A stretch of 50,962 nt of DNA, taken from contig JAICUQ010000006.1 in the NCBI GenBank assembly GCA_025935755.1, positions 1 through 50,962 on the forward strand. The letters run 5' to 3'. This DNA is from Chthoniobacterales bacterium. GTDB taxonomy: Bacteria > Verrucomicrobiota > Verrucomicrobiia > Chthoniobacterales > UBA10450. A program made the translations under genes and the position numbers. Of this stretch, positions 32,765 through 41,042 are shown one piece after another (the first letter of the stretch is position 1; each line of letters starts with the position of its first letter). Under the pieces are notes generated by a model. That model was not told where the DNA came from. It was given only the letters and a program-made list of their open reading frames with translations, and ran no database searches.

Positions 32765-34087
32765 CTAGGAACGGCCAAGGAACATTGCGACGGTCACGAT
32801 TCCGATCACGAGAAGGCCGATAACAGCGGCGTAGAGAATCCGATCTTGCAGTCGAGCGCGTCTTGCGGCTGCTGAATAGGGAATTCTTGTGAACGTGACC
32901 ATCGCATAGAGCGGCAGATAAATTCCGGGCAGCGCGGCTTCCAGCGCGTGATCCAGTTTCTTTTTCGCGCGAAACATTTTTGACGCAGTTTTGTCTCGCA
33001 TCTCGATGAAATTTCCAATCGCAAGATCGGCAAGCGCATCGGCATTTTCTTTCCGGCGACGAAAATATTCGGCGAAAGCGCGCTCACGGTTTCCGTGATT
33101 TTCTTCAAGGCACTCGTCCAGCACGACGCAATCTTCAAAAGCGGCATTCATGCCCTGGCCGTAAAACGGCACAACCGCGTGCGCAGCGTCGCCGACCAGG
33201 CAAACTTTGTCGCGGTAAAACCACGGTGCGCACCGAATGGTCACCAGTGAACCAGTGGGATTATTCCGGAAATCCTCGAGCAGGGTTGGCATGAGCGGCA
33301 CCGCATCCGGAAATTCTTCATCGAAAAATCGGTGGACATCGTCATCGGTTTGGATCGTGCCGAAGCTGCGCGGTCCTTCGAATTCCCAGAAAAGCGTGCA
33401 GGTAAACGAGCCGTCGGGATTGGGCAGGGCAATCATCATGAAACTTTTTCGCGGCCAGATGTGCAGGGCATTTTTTTCCATTTGCCATGAGCCATCGGGC
33501 CGGGGCGGAATGGTCAATTCTTTGTAACCGTGTGCGAGATAACTCTCGTCGTATTTGAATTCGGCGATCGCGTTCTGCATCGATTTGCGTACTGCAGAGA
33601 ATGCGCCATCGACGCCGATGACCGCGTCGCCCTCTGCAGTGATAGTCCCCTTTACAGTTTCCAAACAGGCAACCGCCGACGCGAGATCAACCCCCGTACA
33701 CTTGTGGTTGAAATGAACTCGAACGTTGGAATGACGCTGGGCGGCTTCAATCACCGTTGAGTTAAGCGCCGCTCGACCGATCGAGTTGATGCACTTTTTC
33801 GGGTCGACGTCGTATGGCGCAAAATGCAGTACTCCGGATTTGTCATGAATCATGCGACCGCGCATTGGAATCGCGTTTTGCAACGTTTCATCAGCAATCC
33901 CGATCTGTTTAAGGGCGTGAATTCCACGTGTCGAAATCGCGAGATTAATCGACCGCCCGCCGACGATGTTCCCTTCGCGCGGATCAGCGCGTCTTTCATA
34001 AAGATCCACTTCGTGTCCACGCCGGCCGAGGTACGCTGCGAGTAATCCCCCGGCTAATCCGGAACCAATCAGTACGAATTTGGACAC
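32765..34087 (-). CDS. kmo: Kynurenine 3-monooxygenase
   Basis: FAD- and NADPH-dependent hydroxylation of kynurenine to 3-hydroxykynurenine. 440 residues. FAD motif VLIGSGLAGGLLAAYLGRRG, then YERRADPREGNIVGGRSINL and AISTRGIHALKQIG, the second FAD motif CLVGDAAHAVVPFYGQGMNA and family-specific FEDCVVLDE. A C-terminal hydrophobic segment (YAAVIGLLVIGIVTVAMFLG) should anchor it to a membrane as in mitochondrial KMO. Only 74 bp from nnr on the same strand. Confidence 0.95.
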   Translation of the reverse strand: MSKFVLIGSGLAGGLLAAYLGRRGHEVDLYERRADPREGNIVGGRSINLAISTRGIHALKQIGIADETLQNAIPMRGRMIHDKSGVLHFAPYDVDPKKCINSIGRAALNSTVIEAAQRHSNVRVHFNHKCTGVDLASAVACLETVKGTITAEGDAVIGVDGAFSAVRKSMQNAIAEFKYDESYLAHGYKELTIPPRPDGSWQMEKNALHIWPRKSFMMIALPNPDGSFTCTLFWEFEGPRSFGTIQTDDDVHRFFDEEFPDAVPLMPTLLEDFRNNPTGSLVTIRCAPWFYRDKVCLVGDAAHAVVPFYGQGMNAAFEDCVVLDECLEENHGNRERAFAEYFRRRKENADALADLAIGNFIEMRDKTASKMFRAKKKLDHALEAALPGIYLPLYAMVTFTRIPYSAAARRARLQDRILYAAVIGLLVIGIVTVAMFLGRS

Positions 34088-34141
34088 TCAAAAAACATGA
34101 ATGAATCGGGAGATTAGGAAAACAGGAAAGATGCAGGAAAT

Positions 34142-34167
34142 CGGCGTCTGACACAGACGCCCTACAG
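34142..34167. repeat. CTGTAGGGCGTCTG palindrome overlapping the nnr stop
   Basis: CGGCGTCTGACACAGACGCC then CTACAG. On the minus strand the TAG stop of nnr is the TAG of CTGTAGGGCGTC, so the element begins inside the gene's last codons. Confidence 0.8.
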
Positions 34168-35736
34168 TTCGTTGAACGCTCGGCCGAGATGATCAAGAAC
34201 GTCACGCGGCAACAGCGATTGCTCGCTTTGTTTGCCGTTAAAGATAGCGATCTCTGCTGCGCGTCCGCACAGCCATGCCCCGACTCGGGCGGCATCGTAC
34301 AGGCAGAGGCCTTGTCCCATCAACCCGGCGCACACTCCGGTGAGAACGTCACCCATCCCCCCGGTGGCCATTCCCGGATTGCCGGTGGTGTTGTAACTCA
34401 CGGGTCGACCGCGTTCAGTGACGATGGTGCGACTGCCTTTGAGCAAAAGTGTAACCGAAAATCGATCGCAGAATTTCGTCGCTGTCTTCGCACGCGACTC
34501 TTGCTCGTTAGGGAACAACCGTTTCATCTCACCGGGGTGCGGGGTGAGCAGCCGTTTGCCTTTGCAACGGCGCAACACCGAAGTCTTTTCCGACACGATG
34601 TTCAAGCCGTCTGCGTCGAGCACCATCGGTTCTTTCACTTTTTCAACGAACTCAAGGATCCCGGCGGCGTGCGATTTTCCCAGACCAGGGCCCACAGCCC
34701 AAACGTCGGCTTTCTCTTTCAGCAGGTGACGGTACGACGCGATCGGCTTTACCATTGCTTCCATGAACGCTGAGCCGGCCACGATTTGGTAGATGTCCTC
34801 GGGAACGAAAACTTCTACCAGCCCGGCGCCCGCTCTGAGCGCACCTTGTGATGCCATCAGCGCCGCGCCCACGAATCCCCTGGAACCTGCTACGATGCCG
34901 ATGCGGCCAAATTGATTCTTGTACGAATTGTACTTGCGCCTGGGAAGCAAACCGCGAAAAGCGGACGGGCTCGCGATAATTTCTCTCGGTTTGATTTGCG
35001 GTGGCTGCAGTTCCTCGAGCGGCACAACCTCGAGCCGGCCGACATAATTCGCAGCGCCGTCAGCGACGAGAGCTGGCTTGGCATAACCAATCGTTACCGT
35101 GAAATCGGCGACTACGCAGTCCCGATCTGCCTTGCCTGAATCGGTATCGAGACCAGTTGGAAGATCCACTGCAAATACCCAGGCACCCTTGGTTGTTCGC
35201 AATTTGTTAATAGCGCGACAAGCGCACCGAATCGGCTCGCGAAGCGGTGGTTTTGCGCCCACGCCGAGTAAGCCATCCAAGACAATCAATGGAGCGGTGC
35301 CGAGGTACGCATCAGCCGCAATCTTGTCCTGAGCAAAAGACAACTGGTCAGCTGAATACGAAAAGACATCCAGGATAGTGATGCCCGCGTCCTGCGCCTG
35401 GCTGTTACTCCAGGCAGGCATTCTGGCGCTGGAGTTTTGCAAATCGTTGAGCTTTTTGCGCATCAGATTGCTGCAATCAGCTTCATTGAATGCCAGGCGC
35501 ACTTCGATTTTCCATCCGCACTGCTCTAAACACTGCGCGGCAAATAAAGCGTCGCCGGCGTTGTTTCCTTTCCCGGCGAACACGATGCATCGGCCGGGCT
35601 TCTGGAAAAATTTCGTGACTGCCCTGGCGACACCGGCGCCAGCCTTATTCATCAGCGCCTCGACTTCCACGCCATCGGCGAATGCAGCCTGCTCTGCGGC
35701 TCGCATCTGCGCCGAAGTCAAAACTGGCAGGTCCAA
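34162..35736 (-). CDS. nnr: Bifunctional NAD(P)H-hydrate epimerase / ADP-dependent dehydratase
   Basis: Repairs hydrated NADH and NADPH. 524 residues. N-terminal epimerase domain (YjeF_N): ADGVEVEALMNKAGAGVARA and VFAGKGNNAGDALFAAQCL. C-terminal kinase-fold dehydratase (YjeF_C): GRIGIVAGSRGFVGAALMAS, DADGLNIVSEKT, LLTPHPGEMKRLF and NTTGNPGMATGGMGDVLTGV. TTG start right after the amidase stop (TGA then TTG), supported by GGGAGGG about 5 bp upstream. The TAG stop lies in a repeat. Confidence 0.95.
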   Translation of the reverse strand: MDLPVLTSAQMRAAEQAAFADGVEVEALMNKAGAGVARAVTKFFQKPGRCIVFAGKGNNAGDALFAAQCLEQCGWKIEVRLAFNEADCSNLMRKKLNDLQNSSARMPAWSNSQAQDAGITILDVFSYSADQLSFAQDKIAADAYLGTAPLIVLDGLLGVGAKPPLREPIRCACRAINKLRTTKGAWVFAVDLPTGLDTDSGKADRDCVVADFTVTIGYAKPALVADGAANYVGRLEVVPLEELQPPQIKPREIIASPSAFRGLLPRRKYNSYKNQFGRIGIVAGSRGFVGAALMASQGALRAGAGLVEVFVPEDIYQIVAGSAFMEAMVKPIASYRHLLKEKADVWAVGPGLGKSHAAGILEFVEKVKEPMVLDADGLNIVSEKTSVLRRCKGKRLLTPHPGEMKRLFPNEQESRAKTATKFCDRFSVTLLLKGSRTIVTERGRPVSYNTTGNPGMATGGMGDVLTGVCAGLMGQGLCLYDAARVGAWLCGRAAEIAIFNGKQSEQSLLPRDVLDHLGRAFNEL

Positions 35737-36582
35737 TCAGCCCTCCCGATCTGATGACACGACACGCGCTTCTATGTCAGGCCGTTTCAACGAAGTCTTC
35801 TTTTTCTTCCGCCGAGTACTCTTCTTACTTGACCGTTTCGACCGGCTCTTTTTGGATCTGCTGACTCTAGTCTGGTCGATGTACGGTTGCATCGGGATGC
35901 TTTCGGCCGTGGCGACCCGGGTCGTACTGAACGAGCTGGCAACGGAATTACGTCTGCCGATTCCGGCTGCAATTTCTTCAGCGAGTTTTTGACGATAAGA
36001 AGCATTCTGGACGTAGGAAGCTTCGGTTGGATTCGTTAGGAAACCGCATTCGACAAGGATTGCGGGAACATTTGTTCTTCGCAGCACGAAATAACCGCGT
36101 CGGCGCACTCCGCGGTTTGGGGAAGGCGCTCCACCGGCCACGTAATGATGAATTGCCGAAGCGAGCGCCAGGCTATTGCGGCTATAGAAATAGGTTTCTA
36201 TGCCGTCGGCGCCTCTGCGCGTTGCCGAGTTGAAATGGATCGACACGAAAATCGCGTTTCGATACTGGTTGGCGATTGCGGTGCGTGTTCCCAACGGGAC
36301 AAAGACGTCGCTATCCCTGGTCATGATCACCCGGTAACCGTTGGCTGAGAGAACCTTTCGAAGTCGCTGTGCCACATCGAGAGTCATGTCTTTTTCCGAA
36401 ACTCTTTGACCAGGGATTCCTCCGCGATCGTAGCCGCCATGTCCCGCGTCAATTACGACAACTGTGCCAGCGCCGTCTCCATCGGAGCTTCGGCTGCCCT
36501 TTGCAGCGTGCGAATTGAGTGCCAGGCATGTTGATAACAGACCGGCGGCCGACACAACGAGTCGAAGAGAATTCGCGCGCAT
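35737..36582 (-). CDS. N-acetylmuramoyl-L-alanine amidase (Amidase_3)
   Basis: Zinc hydrolase that removes stem peptides from peptidoglycan. 281 residues from ATG 36582, chosen because it opens a signal peptide (LRLVVSAAGLLSTCLALNSH) and lies 2 bp after the preceding stop; the longer ORF to 36807 overlaps that gene. Motifs: VVIDAGHGGYDRGG (His ligand), SEKDMTLDVA (Glu), FVSIHFNSA (His) and AILVECGFLTNPTEA (catalytic Glu). The tail is extremely basic (RSKKSRSKRSSKKSTRRKKK), perhaps to bind teichoic-like or nucleic polyanions. Confidence 0.93.
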   Translation of the reverse strand: MRANSLRLVVSAAGLLSTCLALNSHAAKGSRSSDGDGAGTVVVIDAGHGGYDRGGIPGQRVSEKDMTLDVAQRLRKVLSANGYRVIMTRDSDVFVPLGTRTAIANQYRNAIFVSIHFNSATRRGADGIETYFYSRNSLALASAIHHYVAGGAPSPNRGVRRRGYFVLRRTNVPAILVECGFLTNPTEASYVQNASYRQKLAEEIAAGIGRRNSVASSFSTTRVATAESIPMQPYIDQTRVSRSKKSRSKRSSKKSTRRKKKKTSLKRPDIEARVVSSDREG

Positions 36583-36584
36583 CG

Positions 36585-37517
36585 TTAATCCTCTATCGGA
36601 GCCCCGGGCGGGCGAGCTGAAAGTTTTGGCGCTTTGTTCCCCGAACTTTGGGCAGGCGCTTCGACCATACCCCCGCGCACCGCCACTTCGCCACCCCCGG
36701 AATGGACAAGGTGGGGCCGGGTTTTGGTCTCCATGAAAGAAGTATGTTCCAACAATTCGCCGTTCAATCCCACCCGCGCATACGACCAGGCGCGGGGAGC
36801 CGCACAATGCAAAACATGCAATTGATTGGCGCGATCGATCTCCGCCTGTGGTTGCTCGAAAGAGATGGTCCGGCCTAACGAGTAAGTGGCATACACGATG
36901 CCGGTATCTTTGTCCTGCACTCGTACGTACAACGATGTGTGATCCGGAAAACGATTGGTCATCAGTGAATAGGTGCGCACGTCGCCGGATCCGCCGCCGT
37001 CTGGAACTCCGACCGTTTGCTGCCAGATCGGCCGCGCGTCAGTCACTTCGAACACGCGCGTTCCTGAGTAGAAGAATTTTTGCAGATCCGCGAAGTAAAT
37101 ATTCGCGCGCACGTGGTATCCGCCATATTCGTGGACGGGATACAGTGGCGTGAGATTGATTTGACGGGTCACTCGCTGGCCCGCCTGGATCCTTAAAGGA
37201 GGTTCGCGATTTGTACCATTAAGTGGTCCGATCGGCTGTTCCTCGCTGCCGGTAATCTCAAAGCCAAGCCATGATTGCCCGTCGGCGTCGTGAAGTTCAA
37301 TATCACGCCCGGCCAAATTCGTGATGGCAAGTGTTGCCACGACAGGTTCGTAGGCGATGTATTGCAACCGTTTGAATTTGAGATCCACCTGAACCTGCGC
37401 GTCTGCCATACCCGCAAGGACAAAAACAAGCAACAGTGGAAGAAGATGTCGCAGATTGCCCCTGCAGTTCCGTCTCCGACGGCTGCAAATAACCCGGTGC
37501 CGAATCGGTCGTGTCAT
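36585..37517 (-). CDS. Secreted protein of unknown function
   Basis: 310 residues; signal peptide LLPLLLVFVLAGMADAQ after an Arg-rich start. The mature part is beta-rich with an immunoglobulin-like look (FKRLQYIAYEPVVATLAITN, DIELHDADGQSWLGFEITG, YPVHEYGGYHVRANIYFADL), ending in a Pro/Lys-rich tail. ATGA overlap with the upstream gene and 2 bp to the amidase show one operon, so it may act in the envelope. Confidence 0.78.
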   Translation of the reverse strand: MTRPIRHRVICSRRRRNCRGNLRHLLPLLLVFVLAGMADAQVQVDLKFKRLQYIAYEPVVATLAITNLAGRDIELHDADGQSWLGFEITGSEEQPIGPLNGTNREPPLRIQAGQRVTRQINLTPLYPVHEYGGYHVRANIYFADLQKFFYSGTRVFEVTDARPIWQQTVGVPDGGGSGDVRTYSLMTNRFPDHTSLYVRVQDKDTGIVYATYSLGRTISFEQPQAEIDRANQLHVLHCAAPRAWSYARVGLNGELLEHTSFMETKTRPHLVHSGGGEVAVRGGMVEAPAQSSGNKAPKLSARPPGAPIED

Positions 37518-38608
37518 CGTCCTGAGGGAGTTTTCGAGGAAGGAAACTGTTGTAAAAGCCGCGCCGGTTCCGCCTGCACAGCCTGCAGATCGTCACCGTA
37601 ATAAACGCGAACGATGTAGCCGAGATATTTCCGTTGTCCGACATCCGGGGAGTTTTTTGATCCACGACCTTTTTGACCGGGCCGAACTTTTGCCGCGGCC
37701 TCGGACAGCGATGTTTCGGATAAGGCGCCGTTGGTTTTTGCGCGCACGTAGCGCACCATGAGCACTTCCGGATTTGTTTCGGACCAATCGTGTTTCGATG
37801 TGATCCATTCGTTACTGACGTCGGCATCGGTCAGCTTGATGTCCTTGTCATTTACGATGTCGTACAGAAACACCAGAATTTTGACTTTGTTATGGTCGAT
37901 GACGGCGCCTGGCTCTTTTTTTATTCCAATCTCAAGCGCCAGATTGGTTTCGGTTTCCGGATCCGGTGTTTCCCTGGTTTTAACCTCAGAAATTCCCATG
38001 ATCGGACCGTCCGGATTGCCGCCGACATCTTTGCGTGACGGGACATCGGGTTCCGCAGGTGCTTCGACGGGAGCGACGCTCGGAGCAGCGGGAACTCCGA
38101 CCTTCAACCGGCGATCCGCCAAAGCATATGTAGCACTGTCCGACGGACTCACTTGTTTGATTCTGCGCCAGACGTCGTTCGCGCGATCGAACAACTGCAT
38201 CGACTCGTACGTTTGTGCCATTTCCTGGAGCACGCTAGTATTGTCCGGTTCGGTGTCCGAGGCTTCCTGAAAACGTGCGAGCGCGTTTGTCGTGTCACCT
38301 CGTTCGCGCAATTCTTTTCCTTGTTGCAGCAACTGATCCACGATCGATGGAGCGGGTGAAGTGACTGCTGCAGCCGGTGGGACGCTTGGTTGCGCCGCTG
38401 CTCCGGCTGGAGTTGAAGGCGCCGCCGCCGCTGGCGTATTGGCGATGACGGGAGCGGAGGCTTGCATGGCGACGCGGTTAGCCCGCGCGCGGCCGACATA
38501 ATAGGATGTCGCAAAGAAAACCTCAGCAATCGCCAGGGTCACGATGATGGCCAGGCCTACGTGGAAGCTTGGATCGATTTGAATAGCCCGTGAAAGAAGA
38601 GTCCGCAT
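37514..38608 (-). CDS. Membrane-anchored TPR protein
   Basis: 364 residues. One N-terminal transmembrane helix (VGLAIIVTLAIAEVFFATSY), a Pro/Ala-rich linker, then TPR repeats about residues 85-160 (LLQQGKELRERGDTTNALAR, VLQEMAQTYESMQLFDRAND) and a C-terminal beta-rich domain (KILVFLYDIVNDKDIKLTDA, YLGYIVRVYYGDDLQAVQ). First gene of the operon that runs into the amidase and nnr. Probably a periplasmic scaffold; function unknown. Confidence 0.8.
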   Translation of the reverse strand: MRTLLSRAIQIDPSFHVGLAIIVTLAIAEVFFATSYYVGRARANRVAMQASAPVIANTPAAAAPSTPAGAAAQPSVPPAAAVTSPAPSIVDQLLQQGKELRERGDTTNALARFQEASDTEPDNTSVLQEMAQTYESMQLFDRANDVWRRIKQVSPSDSATYALADRRLKVGVPAAPSVAPVEAPAEPDVPSRKDVGGNPDGPIMGISEVKTRETPDPETETNLALEIGIKKEPGAVIDHNKVKILVFLYDIVNDKDIKLTDADVSNEWITSKHDWSETNPEVLMVRYVRAKTNGALSETSLSEAAAKVRPGQKGRGSKNSPDVGQRKYLGYIVRVYYGDDLQAVQAEPARLLQQFPSSKTPSGR

Positions 38609-38712
38609 GCAGCAATAAAGTCAATTTTGTACGCGCGCTATTGCCAGCCTGTCAACAACCTGCCGGGTATTTGACCGCGGAACGGTCGAAAAGTTAGAAC
38701 GCCGATCGTCAC

Positions 38713-39183
38713 TTAGCGCGAGATATCGTCCTGGCTGAGAATTTTGAATCCTTCCCCCATGAGCACAGACGACGCGCAATCTGTATCATCCACGTGAAGG
38801 GCGATCGCCGAAAAACCCCGCGGCCGGATCAGCAGGGGATAGGCGAAATGCACGTTGACCTCTGCCATCACCAATGCGGCAAGGAGTTTTACGAGTTGCG
38901 TCGCTACTTCCCGCATCTCGACCACCACCACCTGGCTGACGCCGAAACCAACATTGTTTTCCCTGAACAATTTTTCTACTTCGTTCGGATCGCTGGCGAT
39001 GATCCGCGCAATCGCTGAATCAGTGGATTCCGATACGCTGAGCGCGACAACGTGCGTGTGATGGGCGCTAAGCAGTTTCACGATGTCGAGCATCGCTCCG
39101 ACTTTGTTTGGCAGAAAAACCGAGAACTGCTTTACCAGCGGTCCTTCCAGTTTGGAACTCGTTTGCGGCAGGTTGGCAGTCAT
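38713..39183 (-). CDS. Tandem ACT-domain protein
   Basis: 156 residues with two ACT folds: KQFSVFLPNKVGAMLDIVKL to about residue 85, and EVATQLVKLLAALVMAEVNV then FSAIALHVDDTD. ACT domains bind amino acids; stand-alone tandem ACT proteins are thought to act as sensors or to control acetolactate synthase-like enzymes. No catalytic domain. Confidence 0.85.
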   Translation of the reverse strand: MTANLPQTSSKLEGPLVKQFSVFLPNKVGAMLDIVKLLSAHHTHVVALSVSESTDSAIARIIASDPNEVEKLFRENNVGFGVSQVVVVEMREVATQLVKLLAALVMAEVNVHFAYPLLIRPRGFSAIALHVDDTDCASSVLMGEGFKILSQDDISR

Positions 39184-39400
39184 TTGAATACAGGGCAGCG
39201 CGACGAAAGCTCATGGGCCGCGCCAGCTCAAACTATCACATTGTAGATGTTTCCTTGGCAAACGTAATATCGCGAGAAGCCGTCAAGGACGGACGGTTTC
39301 GAGCCGTCATCTTTCGACTACTGCCCAAACCGCCGTTCCTTGTTGAATTCACGATTTGGCGTGGCGAAGCACGCGCAGGGCCTTACATTCGCTGTCCGAT

Positions 39401-40933
39401 ATGGAAGACGAAAACGAGCTGATCGCGCTCAGACGAAAAAAACTTGAGACGCTCCGCGCGAAAGGCATCGATCCATTCGGCACAACGTTTGATGTCAGCG
39501 GCTCGATCGCGGAGGTGCGCGCCCTATTCAAAGAAGCTGAAATATTCCGTGTCGCGGGCCGTATCACCGCGCATCGTGACATGGGCAAAAGCCACTTTCT
39601 CGACCTGCGTGACGCCACGGGACGGATTCAAATCTATCTCCATGCCAAAGAGGTTGGGCCGGAACTGTTCGATCTGTTTCGGCTACTCGACATCGGTGAT
39701 TTCATTGGAGTGGAGGGAACATCTTTCGTCACGAAAAGCGGGGAACCGACCATAAAAGTTCAAACCTTCCAATTGCTTGCGAAGACGTTGCGGCCGCTTC
39801 CGGAAAAATGGCACGGACTGCAGGACATCGAAGCGCGTTACAGGCAGCGGTATCTTGATCTTCTCACCAACGAACATTCGCGTACGGTGTTTGAAAAACG
39901 GATCGTGATTATTCGGGAAACACGCCGCTTTTTCGAGGACCGCGGCTTCGTTGAAGTGGAGACACCGATCTTGCAAACCATAGCGGGAGGCGCGGCAGCG
40001 CAACCCTTCCAAACGCATCACAACGCACTTGGCATCGATCTTTATCTGCGCATTGCGCTCGAGCTTTATCTCAAACGTCTGCTGGTGGGCGGATTCAACA
40101 AGGTGTTCGAAATCAATCGCAACTTTCGCAATGAAGGCATCTCACGAAAACATAATCCGGAATTCACGATGCTCGAGGCGTATTGGGCCTACGCTGATTT
40201 TGAAAAAGTGGCCAATCTCGTAGAAGAACTAATTTGTTACCTTGCCGAAAAAATTCACGCTCTCGACTTGGCAAAAATGGAGGCCGGAGCTCCTGGGAGG
40301 CCGTCGGTGCCCATTGCTGGGGCTCGCGAAAGCTCGCCTCTCCAAATCGCCCATCGTGATGCTGATGGACACATTACCCGCACGATCAACTTAAAACGGC
40401 CGTGGCGCCGCGTGCGTTACCGCGATCTGGTACGCGAAGTTGCGGGCAAGGATTGGTTTGAGCTGTCGCCTGACCAGCGACGCGAACGCGCGATGAACGA
40501 ATTCAAACTCGAGATCTTGCCGCAGCTCGCCGACTTCGAAGTGACGCAGCATGTTTTTGAAAAACTTATCGAAGAGAAGACGATTGATCCGTTATTTGTA
40601 ACGCATTGTCCGAAAGAGCTCGTGCCGCTTGCCAAACAAAACGTGGAAGACAACTCCCTCGTGGACGTTTTTGAACTCGTTATCAACGGTGTGGAAATTG
40701 CACCTGGTTACAGCGAACTGAACGATCCGATTGTGCAGCGCCAGCGTCTGGAGGAACAGGCTGGCGAAGAAAAGCAAAACATCGATGAGGAATTTCTGCT
40801 CGCGCTTGAGCATGGCATGCCGCCGGCGGGCGGCGTCGGGATCGGAATGGACCGGCTCACCATGCTGCTCACGGGAGCAGAATCAATCCGTGACGTCGTC
40901 CTGTTCCCGTTGCTGCGACCCAGGAAACTGTAG
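39401..40933 (+). CDS. lysS: Lysyl-tRNA synthetase, class II
   Basis: Charges tRNA-Lys. 510 residues from ATG 39401 (MEDENELIALRRKKLETLRA). OB-fold anticodon domain (FRVAGRITAHRDMGKSHFLD), then class II motif 1 (FFEDRGFVEVETPIL), motif 2 (FEINRNFRNEGISRKHNPEF) and motif 3 (GVGIGMDRLTMLLTG). Compared with E. coli LysRS from memory, residues 289-314 (from DLAKMEAGAPGRPS to ESSPL) look like an extra 26-residue insertion. The TAG stop lies in a repeat (40929-40972). Confidence 0.95.
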   Translation: MEDENELIALRRKKLETLRAKGIDPFGTTFDVSGSIAEVRALFKEAEIFRVAGRITAHRDMGKSHFLDLRDATGRIQIYLHAKEVGPELFDLFRLLDIGDFIGVEGTSFVTKSGEPTIKVQTFQLLAKTLRPLPEKWHGLQDIEARYRQRYLDLLTNEHSRTVFEKRIVIIRETRRFFEDRGFVEVETPILQTIAGGAAAQPFQTHHNALGIDLYLRIALELYLKRLLVGGFNKVFEINRNFRNEGISRKHNPEFTMLEAYWAYADFEKVANLVEELICYLAEKIHALDLAKMEAGAPGRPSVPIAGARESSPLQIAHRDADGHITRTINLKRPWRRVRYRDLVREVAGKDWFELSPDQRRERAMNEFKLEILPQLADFEVTQHVFEKLIEEKTIDPLFVTHCPKELVPLAKQNVEDNSLVDVFELVINGVEIAPGYSELNDPIVQRQRLEEQAGEEKQNIDEEFLLALEHGMPPAGGVGIGMDRLTMLLTGAESIRDVVLFPLLRPRKL

Positions 40934-40972
40934 CCGTCGCAGGCTTCGGCCTCTGACAGAGACGCCCTACAG
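40929..40972. repeat. CTGTAGCCGTC repeat overlapping the lysS stop
   Basis: Starts TGTAGCCGTCGCAGGCTTCG and ends TCTGACAGAGACGCCCTACAGG. The lysS codons CTG TAG are shared with the element's edge. Same family as 26013-26070 and 34142-34167. Confidence 0.75.
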
Positions 40973-41042
40973 GAGCATTCAACATCATTTCCTGTGTGCG
41001 TGGCGAACTGGAGACCGCCGCTCGTTGTTCTATGATTGGCGG

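Noticed and set aside
36583-36807. N-terminal 75-residue extension of the amidase
   Set aside because: Overlaps the preceding operon gene, lacks a signal, and the ATG at 36582 opens a clean signal peptide.
40731-41042. N-terminal extension of the phosphodiesterase
   Set aside because: Lies within lysS in another frame and in a repeat; the signal peptide starts at 41043.
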